NCBI GenBank assembly: GCA_945869935.1
Contig: CAMBSA010000165.1
Coordinates: 1-5,405 of the forward strand
Direction: 5' to 3'
Length of the DNA: 5,405 nucleotides
Origin: Bordetella parapertussis
Lineage (GTDB): Bacteria > Pseudomonadota > Gammaproteobacteria > Burkholderiales > SG8-39
A model generated the notes under the pieces. That model had not been told where the DNA came from, made no database searches, and worked only from the letters and a program-made list of their open reading frames with translations. Made by a program: the position numbers and the translations under genes. Positions 1-5,405 of this stretch are shown here, one piece after another (the first letter of the stretch is position 1; the number at the start of each line of letters is the position of its first letter).

Positions 1-1085
1 GTGGGATAGGCGAAGTTCACGCGCTCGATGCGGATCTCACCGCGCAGGCGCGCGGGCAGCACCAAAGGCGATGCGGGCGCGCGAATCCCGGGTTCGGTTT
101 CGAGCAGGTCCATCAGGCGTTCGGTCGCACCCGCGGCACGCTGTATCTCGCCCCAGATCTCCGAGACGGTGCCCGCGCCGCTCGCCACCACCGCCGCGTA
201 GAACACGAAGGCCGAGAGCTGGCCCGCAGTGAGGCGGCCGGCGATCACGTCATGCCCGCCCACCCAGAGAATCAGGCCTACCGCGCAGAAGCCGATCAGC
301 ATCACCACCGCGATCAGCGAGGCCTTCACCGCGATCCGCCGCACGCCCGACGTGTAGGCCGCTTCCGCGTGGTCGCCAAAGCGCTGCCGGTCCGCATCCT
401 CGTGGGCGTAGGCCTGCACCGTTCGCACCTCGTGGATCGCCTCGTCCGCGTAGGCCGACACATCCGCCACGCGGTCCTGGCTTTCGCGCGAAAGCCGCCG
501 GACTCGGCGGCCGACAATCAGGATCGGAATCAGCACCGCCGGCACGCCCAGCACGATGAAGGCGGCAAGCTTCGGGCTGGTGATGAACAGCAGCACCGCC
601 GCGCCCACCATCATCAGCAGGTTGCGCAGGAACATCGAGATGCCGAAGCCGATCACCTGCTGCAACTGCGTGGTGTCGTTGGACAGGCGCGACACCAGTT
701 CGCCCGAACGCGCGGTGTCGAAGAACGAGGGCGAGAGCGTGAGGATGTGCGAGAACACCGCCCGACGAAGATCGGTGACGATGCGCTCGCCGGTGGTCAT
801 CATCAGGTAGAAGCGTGCAAACGTCGAAAGCGCAAGCAGGCAGGCAAGCGCCACCACCGCCGCGAGCGCGCCATCCAGCATTTTCGGATCGCCGCTCGCA
901 AAACCCGAGTCCACCACATGCCGCAGGCCCTGCCCGAGCGCGAGTACGCAGCCGGCGGCTATCAGCAGCGCGACCAGCGCAACCGCAAGGCGGGACTTGT
1001 ACGGAACAAGATAGGACACCAGCCGGCGCAACTGACCGGGATGCGCGCGTGGAGGTTTTTCGCCAGGAAGACCGGATGCAGGCAT
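1..1085 (-). CDS. MsbA-related ABC exporter, half-transporter (C-terminal ATPase domain beyond window edge)
   Basis: This is the membrane-domain half of an exporter that should fuse a six-helix permease to one ATPase and work as a homodimer in the inner membrane. The 361 visible codons contain hydrophobic segments at about residues 32-54, 73-92, 145-168, 172-194, 252-276 and 287-303. Family hallmarks are FFDTARSGELVSRLSNDT at 121-138 and the cytoplasmic-loop stretch around RVRRLSRESQDR (194-205) and AIHEVRTVQAYAHED (216-230). The LGQGLRHVVDSGF segment (50-62) resembles the MsbA-related proteobacterial family (TIGR02204) more than MsbA itself. The frame leaves the window just as the nucleotide-binding domain begins (IRIERVNFAYP, with the likely A-loop tyrosine at 360), so Walker motifs cannot be checked. 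The ATG at 1083-1085 is the first start after an in-frame TAG about 10 bases upstream; its ribosome binding site is weak. The substrate is unknown; lipid or drug export is typical of the family. Confidence 0.93.
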   Translation of the reverse strand, partial: MPASGLPGEKPPRAHPGQLRRLVSYLVPYKSRLAVALVALLIAAGCVLALGQGLRHVVDSGFASGDPKMLDGALAAVVALACLLALSTFARFYLMMTTGERIVTDLRRAVFSHILTLSPSFFDTARSGELVSRLSNDTTQLQQVIGFGISMFLRNLLMMVGAAVLLFITSPKLAAFIVLGVPAVLIPILIVGRRVRRLSRESQDRVADVSAYADEAIHEVRTVQAYAHEDADRQRFGDHAEAAYTSGVRRIAVKASLIAVVMLIGFCAVGLILWVGGHDVIAGRLTAGQLSAFVFYAAVVASGAGTVSEIWGEIQRAAGATERLMDLLETEPGIRAPASPLVLPARLRGEIRIERVNFAYP

Positions 1086-1271
1086 CGCCCAAGTCTATCG
1101 ACTCCCGCGCCCGGGCGGACGGCGCGCTAGCGAACGCCCCGAGGCAGAACTCCCTGCGTCGGCCTGCGCAGCGGCTTGCGGCGCGTGCGGGACGCGCCGG
1201 ATCAGGTAGGCTCCCCCGTCGCATCGAACCGTGACCATAATTCAACCGTCGAATCGAACTAATCGCGAAAC

Positions 1272-1697
1272 GTGTCCTTCCACCCGAAAAGCCTGCCGCG
1301 CCACTTTCCCTGTCCCTGCCAGAGCAAAGCGGATGACCCGGCGCCGTACAGCGCCTGCTGCCAGCCCTGGCATACAGGCCTCGCCGCGGGAACATCCGCT
1401 CCCACGCCGGAAATTCTCATGCGCTCGCGTTACAGCGCCTATGTCGTGGGCGATATCGCCTATCTGCTCGCGACCTGGCATCCGTCCACCGCGCCCGGCG
1501 ATCTCGACCTCCCGCCGGTGAAATGGATAGACCTCGATGTTCGTCACTGCGAGGAAGCGGGCGACGCGGGCGTGGTGGAGTTCGTCGCGCGCTGTCGCGT
1601 GAACGGCCGCGCGCAGCGCATGCACGAGATCAGCCGCTTCGTGCGCGAGGAAGGCCGCTGGTACTACATCGACGGGCAGATGTTCGAGGACGACTGA
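1272..1697 (+). CDS. YchJ/UPF0225 family protein, short form with N-terminal SEC-C-like zinc motif
   Basis: This is a 141-residue cytoplasmic protein of the YchJ (UPF0225) family, whose function is not established. The N-terminal cysteine cluster CPC (14-16) with CC (29-30), followed by H34, matches the SEC-C-type zinc-binding motif at the start of E. coli YchJ. It is followed by the family signature LMRSRYSAY (49-57), TWHPST (68-73), FVAR (104-107) and the closing SRFVREEGRWYYIDG (121-135), an NTF2-like fold in known members. The usual second, C-terminal SEC-C motif is absent: the protein stops six residues after YYIDG. The start is a GTG at 1272, directly downstream of an in-frame TAA at 1260-1262; there is no ATG before residue 50 and no clear Shine-Dalgarno sequence, so translation may be weak. 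It is divergent from the ABC exporter and convergent with the transporter that follows. Confidence 0.9.
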   Translation: MSFHPKSLPRHFPCPCQSKADDPAPYSACCQPWHTGLAAGTSAPTPEILMRSRYSAYVVGDIAYLLATWHPSTAPGDLDLPPVKWIDLDVRHCEEAGDAGVVEFVARCRVNGRAQRMHEISRFVREEGRWYYIDGQMFEDD

Positions 1698-1723
1698 TCG
1701 GAACGGTGCGCCGCATACGGAGC

Positions 1724-1798
1724 TCAGCGACCTGGGGACTCGCTGATCAAGTCCAATTTCGAGGCTTGAAGGTTCAGCGTTCCCTCTGAGATGGGGGA
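1724..1798. other. Two potential hairpins in the convergent intergenic gap
   Basis: Downstream of the YchJ-family stop there is a perfect 7-base inverted repeat, TCAGCGA (1724-1730) and TCGCTGA (1740-1746), with a 9-base loop. A second imperfect one pairs TCCCTC (1781-1786) with GGGGGA (1793-1798) through one G-U pair. Neither has a good T-tract. They may slow or terminate transcription from the plus strand, or be chance pairings in GC-rich DNA. Confidence 0.3.
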
Positions 1799-1804
1799 GT
1801 TACG

Positions 1805-1825
1805 AGGGGGCGTGCCCCCTTGTTC
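1805..1825. terminator. Candidate intrinsic terminator between convergent genes
   Basis: AGGGGGC (1805-1811) and GCCCCCT (1814-1820) form a compact GC-only stem, extendable by one G-U pair, with a loop of 2-4 bases. On the plus strand it is followed by TTGTTC, a short and imperfect T-tract. It lies 10-15 bases beyond the stop codon of the transporter on the minus strand and just over 100 bases after the YchJ-family stop, the expected place for a shared terminator. On the minus strand the sequence after the stem is not T-rich, so termination in that direction would be weaker. Confidence 0.45.
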
Positions 1826-1834
1826 AGTGGCTCC

Positions 1835-3475
1835 CTAGGCGCTTCGCAGCCTGAATACCCGTATCAGCCAGATCGCGAGCATCGGCAGCGCGAAGCTGAT
1901 GATCGTCGCGGTCACCAGCAGGATGCCGAGTTCGCCATAGTCGGCCGGCGTGGTCACGAGGCCGGTCTTCGCATTCTTCACTTCGCGTGTCACGGTGAAC
2001 AGCTTGTTAAGGTACTGCGTGCCGAGTTGCGCCGCCGAGAGCGCGAGATTGGTGAAGGAGGCCATCACCGCGAAGAAGGTGGCCTTCAGCCGCTGGGGTG
2101 CGGAGTTGGCGATCCAGGCGAGCATCGGGATCATCGCGATCTGGCCGAGCGGCGATTCGAGCGCGGTGTCCACCAGTGCGATGAAGCGCGCGTCCACCAC
2201 GCCGCCGGTGTGCGCCGCGGTCCAGTGGTGAACGCCGTAATACATCGCAAGCGTGGGCAGGGTGAGGAAAGTGCCCACCACCGTGAGGAACCCGACGATG
2301 TAGGAAATGGGACGCTCGGCCATGAAGCGGCGGAACACGAACATGCCGGCGAGCGTGAGCACGCTTGCGATCAGGGACAGCAGCGCGAGGAACTGCTGGT
2401 CGAACTTCAGCTCGTCGATCATCCACCAGGTCGAGCCTGCGCCCGGCCCTGGCACCGCGCGGAACACGAAGATCACGATCGCGGTGCCGATCAGCACACG
2501 CCGCGCATCCGGGTCGAGTTCGCGGGTGAGCTGCGCGATCAGGAAGAGCACGATCGTCATCGATACGAGAAATACGATCTCCTGCGCGTACGCCACGCGG
2601 CCCAGGCCCAGCGCGAGCGACACCGCCGCGAACGCCAGACCGCCGCCAAGAATCCACCAGTTGATCGGCGGTCGTTCCACAGCGCGGTCGAGCATCGCCG
2701 AGATTTCCGCCTTCGCATGTCCGAGCTTCGCCAGCCGCCCATGGTCGCGACGCCGCAGCCAGGTGGCGAGCACCACGCCCGCCACCGACACCAGCGGAAT
2801 GATCAGGGCGAGTTCGTAAATGCCGCGATACGCTGCGGCCCGCATGTCCTCGGAGAGCTTCGCCACGCCATCGAGCAGGAGCACGTTCACCGCCGAAACG
2901 ATAAGACTGCCGCCGATGATCGCCACCCGCCCGAGCGTCTGCATGGTGGTGTGCATCAGCCGCAGCTGTTCGGGTGACACCGGTTGGCCGTTGTCGTCCA
3001 CATGCGGCACCGCCTCCACCGTCATCGCGTCGGCCACCACGTCCTGCACCACATAGCCCACCGGCGCGAGCAGCGCGGCGAGCACGTACCAGGCCTCGAT
3101 CGGCATCATCGCGGCCATCGCATCCGTGTGACCGAGCAGGCCGACCATGATCAGCAGGCTCGCCGCAATCAGCGATGCACCGAGATACACCAGCAGCGAT
3201 TTCCAGCGCCAGATCAGGTCCACCAGATGCCCGAGCGGCATCTTGAGCGCCCAGGGCAGGCCGCCCCAGAAACCGAGCGCGGCAAGGAATTCGGCGGACA
3301 GCCCGAGCCGTTCCTTTACGTAGAACACCCCGACGATGCCGGTGAGCCCCGAGATGCCGGCGGCGACATACACCATCAGCGGCGGCAGGTAGGACAGGCG
3401 CATCTGCCGCCCGAGTTCGAGGAAGTTGCGGTCGATCCAGCCATAAAGGGCTGCAGAAAATCGTGAAAGGCTCAT
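1835..3475 (-). CDS. Major facilitator transporter resembling the BT1 (folate/biopterin transporter) family
   Basis: This is a 546-residue inner-membrane transporter with about twelve hydrophobic segments: residues 30-52, 62-80, 95-114, 127-150, 182-202, 218-240, 273-292, 298-316, 327-342, 361-382, 389-413 and 446-456/466-485, with a last one at 515-540. The first half carries VKERLGLSAEFLAALGFWGG (53-72) running into LPWALKMPLGHLVD (73-86), and later VVQDVVADAMTVE (142-154). These match the LPWxxKPxxGxxSD and DVVxDAxVxE signatures of the BT1 family. The second half has FRAVPGPGAGSTWWMIDELKF (338-358), the usual start of its C-terminal bundle. Known BT1 members carry folates or pterins in cyanobacteria, plants and trypanosomatids; that substrate is not proven here, and other MFS clades (AmpG-like) share part of the pattern. 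The ATG at 3475 (MSLSRFSAAL) is preferred to an upstream TTG at 3508 that would add 11 residues. The gene is divergent from the flavoprotein gene, with a 140-base gap. Confidence 0.8.
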   Translation of the reverse strand: MSLSRFSAALYGWIDRNFLELGRQMRLSYLPPLMVYVAAGISGLTGIVGVFYVKERLGLSAEFLAALGFWGGLPWALKMPLGHLVDLIWRWKSLLVYLGASLIAASLLIMVGLLGHTDAMAAMMPIEAWYVLAALLAPVGYVVQDVVADAMTVEAVPHVDDNGQPVSPEQLRLMHTTMQTLGRVAIIGGSLIVSAVNVLLLDGVAKLSEDMRAAAYRGIYELALIIPLVSVAGVVLATWLRRRDHGRLAKLGHAKAEISAMLDRAVERPPINWWILGGGLAFAAVSLALGLGRVAYAQEIVFLVSMTIVLFLIAQLTRELDPDARRVLIGTAIVIFVFRAVPGPGAGSTWWMIDELKFDQQFLALLSLIASVLTLAGMFVFRRFMAERPISYIVGFLTVVGTFLTLPTLAMYYGVHHWTAAHTGGVVDARFIALVDTALESPLGQIAMIPMLAWIANSAPQRLKATFFAVMASFTNLALSAAQLGTQYLNKLFTVTREVKNAKTGLVTTPADYGELGILLVTATIISFALPMLAIWLIRVFRLRSA

Positions 3476-3581
3476 GCGAATCCACGCCGGTGGGAGATCA
3501 GCGCGCAAGCCTAGCAGTACGCAAGCCGCGCGTCAGATTGATTCACTGTCCATGTATTCATGTGGCACGTGCACGCGGCGC

Positions 3582-3587
3582 TAGAAT
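3582..3587 (+). promoter_or_regulatory. Possible -10 element for the flavoprotein gene
   Basis: TAGAAT matches TATAAT at five of six positions and would place transcription start near 3594, giving a leader of about 22 bases that still contains the Shine-Dalgarno sequence. No good -35 hexamer lies 16-19 bases upstream (best is TTCATG at 3557-3562), so an activator would be needed or this is chance. The nearby 8-base palindrome GCACGTGC (3565-3572) could be an operator in the same region. Confidence 0.25.
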
Positions 3588-3598
3588 GTTGCCTTCCC

Positions 3599-3606
3599 GA
3601 GGAGGA
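3599..3606 (+). promoter_or_regulatory. Strong Shine-Dalgarno sequence that fixes the flavoprotein start
   Basis: GAGGAGGA, containing the full AGGAGG core (3600-3605), sits 10 bases before the ATG at 3616. It is by far the best ribosome binding site in the window and decides against the in-frame ATG at 3586 and the GTG at 3463, which overlaps the divergent transporter gene. The preceding CTTCC (3593-3597) could pair with GGAGG (3601-3605) in a small hairpin if it is transcribed. Confidence 0.8.
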
Positions 3607-3615
3607 AATACAACC

Positions 3616-4830
3616 ATGAACGCCGTCGCGAGTCCATTGCGCCCCGATGCAAACAAGACCACCCTGCTTGAACGCGCCCGCGCGCTGCGGCCGCTGATCG
3701 ACAAGTTCGGCCCGGCGCACGAAGCGCAGGGCGAGCTGGCCCCCGAAGTCGTGCAGGCGCTGCACGACGGCGATTTCTTCGGCATGTGGGTACCCAAGTC
3801 GCTTGGCGGCTACGAGACGTACCCTGTCGAGGCGCTCGAGGTGCTGGAGGAAATTTCGTATGCCCACGGCTCCACCGGCTGGGTGCTGATGGCAACCGCA
3901 CTGTCCACCGGCACCGCCGGTGCCTTCGTCAGTGACGACTATGCGAAGAAGGTGTTCTCGTTCGGGCGTTTCCCCGTCGTCGGCGGCCAGGGCTCGCCCG
4001 GCGGCAAGGCGGTCGCCACGAAAGGCGGTTTTATCCTGAGCGGCGACTGGAACTACGGTTCGGGCGTGAAGCACGCGGATTTCATCCATACCGGCGCGGT
4101 AATTTATGAAGCCGACGGAAAACCGCGCACCGGCAAGAACGGCATGCCGGAGATCCGCGTGTTCGTGGTTCCGCGCGCGGACTTCACCTACGGCGCCAAC
4201 TGGGACGTGCTCGGCCTGCGCGCCACCGGCAGCATCGATTATTCCTGCCGCGACGTGTTCGTCCCCGAAGGCGGCTCGCACATCACCGACGCCAATGTCC
4301 CCCTGCGCGGCGGATCGCTGTTTCGCCTCGGCATCCGCGGCCTGTCCACCATCTGCCATATCGGGTTCACGCTCGGCGTGGCACGCCGCACGCTGGACGA
4401 GATCGCGCTCATCGCGCAGACCAAGCAGAGCCGCCTGGGCAACCTCGCCGACAACCCGAGCTTCCTCGAGGACTACGGCACCGCCGAAGCCAAGGTGCGC
4501 TCGATACGCGCGCTGATTTTCGAGACCTTCGGCGATATCGAGACGACGCTGAAAGCGGGCGGCGAACCGTCCACGCGGCAGTGGACGCTTGCGCGGCTGT
4601 GCCTCAACCACGTCACCTGGAGCATGGCCGAGGTGACGAGCTTCGCCTTCTACGCAGGCGGCGGCACTTCGCTTCGCGAAGGCCCGCTGCAGCGGTGCTT
4701 CCGCGACATGCACGCCGCGACCCAGCACCTCACCTCCTCGCCCAAGATCCGCGCCGACTGCGCGCGCGAGCTCGCGGGGCTTGCGAAGGGCAAGGTCTGG
4801 GGCTTCATGGGGCTCGCCGACCCGGCCTGA
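3616..4830 (+). CDS. Acyl-CoA dehydrogenase-fold flavoprotein, probably a class D flavin-dependent monooxygenase
   Basis: This 404-residue soluble protein has the three-part acyl-CoA dehydrogenase fold. The N-terminal helical domain spans about 1-115, with LVPEV-like LAPEVVQALHDGDFFGMWVP at 41-60 and YAHGSTGWVLMA at 82-93. The middle beta domain runs about 120-235, with LSGDWNYGSGVKHADF (141-156) and WDVLGLRATGSIDYSCRDVF (196-215). The C-terminal helical domain (Acyl-CoA_dh_2 type) ends in CFRDMHAATQHLTSSPKI (361-378). The SGxWxxxSG and RDxHAATQH motifs are those of reduced-flavin-dependent oxygenases such as HsaA, HpaB-related and DszC-like enzymes rather than true acyl-CoA dehydrogenases, and I see no obvious catalytic glutamate. 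Such enzymes need a separate flavin reductase, not encoded in this window. The RuBisCO-like gene begins 90 bases downstream on the same strand. The substrate is unknown; a genuine dehydrogenase role is not excluded. Confidence 0.88.
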   Translation: MNAVASPLRPDANKTTLLERARALRPLIDKFGPAHEAQGELAPEVVQALHDGDFFGMWVPKSLGGYETYPVEALEVLEEISYAHGSTGWVLMATALSTGTAGAFVSDDYAKKVFSFGRFPVVGGQGSPGGKAVATKGGFILSGDWNYGSGVKHADFIHTGAVIYEADGKPRTGKNGMPEIRVFVVPRADFTYGANWDVLGLRATGSIDYSCRDVFVPEGGSHITDANVPLRGGSLFRLGIRGLSTICHIGFTLGVARRTLDEIALIAQTKQSRLGNLADNPSFLEDYGTAEAKVRSIRALIFETFGDIETTLKAGGEPSTRQWTLARLCLNHVTWSMAEVTSFAFYAGGGTSLREGPLQRCFRDMHAATQHLTSSPKIRADCARELAGLAKGKVWGFMGLADPA

Positions 4831-4853
4831 TCGTCCGGCAAAACTTCCACGAT

Positions 4854-4869
4854 GCAGGCGATCGCCTGC
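4854..4869. repeat. Perfect 16-base palindrome upstream of the RuBisCO-like gene
   Basis: GCAGGCGATCGCCTGC reads identically on both strands. It lies 24 bases after the flavoprotein stop and 12 bases before a possible -35 box. It could be a dimeric-regulator operator or, in RNA, a stem with its central bases opened as the loop. No T-tract follows (CAAGCGCGAA), so it is a poor intrinsic terminator. Confidence 0.5.
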
Positions 4870-4880
4870 GCAAGCGCGAA

Positions 4881-4910
4881 TTGCCACCGTCTCCGGCGGT
4901 AACGCATACT
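4881..4910 (+). promoter_or_regulatory. Possible sigma70-type promoter giving a nearly leaderless RuBisCO-like transcript
   Basis: TTGCCA (4881-4886, five of six to TTGACA) and CATACT (4905-4910, four of six to TATAAT) are separated by 18 bases. Initiation 6-8 bases after the -10 would fall at about 4916-4918, only 3-5 bases before the ATG at 4921. This agrees with the lack of a Shine-Dalgarno sequence at normal spacing: the only candidate, GGCGGT at 4895-4900, is too far away. The match is moderate and could be chance. Confidence 0.3.
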
Positions 4911-4920
4911 TGCGCCCTTC

Positions 4921-5405
4921 ATGAACACGCCTTCCACACTCACCGGCCGCCGCTTCGAGGTCCGCTACCGCATCCGCGCCGCATCGCTTGACGCCGCGCG
5001 CGAGACCGCCGCCGCACTCGCGCTCGAACAAAGCGTCGAGGTGCCGATGGAGGCGGTGTTCGATCAGGGCGTGCGCGATCACATCGTCGGCAGGGTGATC
5101 TCGGTCGAGCCCTCCACTGAAGGACGGTTCGACGTTCGCGTGGCACTCGCCACCGACACCACCGGCGACGATGTCGCGCAGACAGTGAACATGCTGTTTG
5201 GCAACAGCTCGCTGCTCGATCATGTGGAACTCGTCGATGCGGATCTGCCGGAGTCGCTCGTGCGTGCCTGCGGCGGGCCGCGTTTCGGCATCGAGGGCCT
5301 GCGACGGCTCACCGGCGCGACGGACCGTGCGCTCACCTGTGCCGCGCTGAAACCCCAGGGTCTGCCGGTGGAGGAACTCGCGCGCCTGTGCCACACCTTC
5401 GCCGC
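4921..5405 (+). CDS. RuBisCO-like protein (form IV RuBisCO large-subunit family), N-terminal part
   Basis: The 161 visible codons cover the N-terminal domain and the start of the barrel of a RuBisCO large-subunit homologue that would normally be about 400 residues long. Recognisable elements are FEVRYRIRA (12-20), ALALEQSVEVP (32-42), NMLFGNSSL (90-98), GGPRFGIEGLRRLTG (118-132) and TCAALKPQGLPVEELARLC (139-157). E36 and N90 align by eye with RuBisCO active-site E60 and N123, and K144 with K175. The position of K177 is Q146 (KPQG instead of KPK), and the EQSVEVP segment replaces the TTVWT of true RuBisCO. Both point to a RuBisCO-like protein that does not fix CO2. Characterised relatives act as enolases, isomerases or decarboxylases/transcarboxylases in methylthioribose salvage or acid-sugar catabolism; which applies here cannot be told. 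The ATG at 4921 is the first start after an in-frame TAA at 4900-4902. The carbamylated-lysine region lies beyond the edge. Confidence 0.92.
   Translation, partial: MNTPSTLTGRRFEVRYRIRAASLDAARETAAALALEQSVEVPMEAVFDQGVRDHIVGRVISVEPSTEGRFDVRVALATDTTGDDVAQTVNMLFGNSSLLDHVELVDADLPESLVRACGGPRFGIEGLRRLTGATDRALTCAALKPQGLPVEELARLCHTFA

Noticed and set aside
250..1395. Long frames on both strands over the ABC exporter region.
   Set aside because: The true frame is the minus-strand one that leaves the window at the left edge, with clear exporter motifs. The others have no recognisable content.
1449..1460. A 12-base palindrome, GGCGATATCGCC, considered as an operator.
   Set aside because: It lies inside the YchJ-family coding sequence and encodes the ordinary residues GDIA; it is probably chance in GC-rich coding DNA.
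1820..2977. A 385-codon plus-strand frame opposite the transporter.
   Set aside because: Its composition is dominated by His, Arg and Glu with no domain, and it lies opposite a convincing membrane protein.
2007..3485. A second long minus-strand frame overlapping the transporter.
   Set aside because: It is the transporter gene read in another frame; only the 1835-3475 frame gives membrane helices and BT1 motifs.
3463..3615. Upstream extension of the flavoprotein to GTG 3463 or ATG 3586.
   Set aside because: The extension is not family-like, overlaps the divergent transporter start, and lacks a ribosome binding site, whereas ATG 3616 has a near-perfect one.
3511..5394. A 627-codon open frame on the minus strand opposite the flavoprotein and RuBisCO-like genes.
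   Set aside because: It is composed largely of Arg, Ala, Gly and His with no recognisable domain, and lies opposite two clearly conserved proteins. This is a typical high-GC antisense shadow.
4921..5405. Annotation as a genuine CO2-fixing RuBisCO large subunit.
   Set aside because: The K177 position is glutamine and the N-terminal active-site loop is of the RuBisCO-like type, so carboxylase activity is not expected.
1..5405. CRISPR arrays, tRNA or rRNA genes, insertion sequences and toxin-antitoxin pairs.
   Set aside because: I saw no regularly spaced repeats, no tRNA- or rRNA-like sequence and no transposase or toxin-like proteins on either strand.

Overview
The window is high-GC DNA with dense, closely spaced genes and long spurious open frames opposite the real ones. 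The gene families present (an MsbA-related half ABC exporter, a YchJ-family zinc-binding protein, a BT1-type major facilitator) suggest a high-GC proteobacterium, probably gamma or beta. This placement is inference from family content only; no rRNA, tRNA or other marker gene is present.

Layout from left to right. (1) 1-1085, minus strand: the N-terminal membrane domain of an MsbA-related ABC exporter, whose ATPase domain lies beyond the left edge. (2) 1086-1271: a 186-base divergent intergenic gap with a short direct repeat but no convincing promoter. (3) 1272-1697, plus strand: a short YchJ/UPF0225 protein. (4) 1698-1834: a convergent gap with three potential hairpins, one a plausible bidirectional terminator. 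(5) 1835-3475, minus strand: a 12-TM-class transporter resembling the BT1 (folate/biopterin transporter) branch of the major facilitator superfamily. (6) 3476-3615: a divergent gap with a strong Shine-Dalgarno sequence for the next gene. (7) 3616-4830, plus strand: an acyl-CoA-dehydrogenase-fold flavoprotein of the class D flavin monooxygenase type. (8) 4831-4920: a short gap with a perfect 16-base palindrome and a possible promoter placed almost at the start codon. (9) 4921 to the right edge, plus strand: the N-terminal third or so of a form IV RuBisCO-like protein.

The left half (exporter, YchJ protein) looks like ordinary housekeeping or accessory content. The right half is more interesting. 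A flavin-dependent oxidoreductase or monooxygenase is followed within 90 bases, on the same strand, by a RuBisCO-like protein, and a BT1-type transporter is divergent from them. A plausible but unproven reading is a small catabolic or salvage locus: the transporter imports a substrate, the flavoprotein oxidises it, and the RuBisCO-like protein performs an enolisation, isomerisation or decarboxylation on a product. The substrate cannot be read from the sequence, and the palindrome and promoter-like site between the last two genes mean they may be separately controlled.
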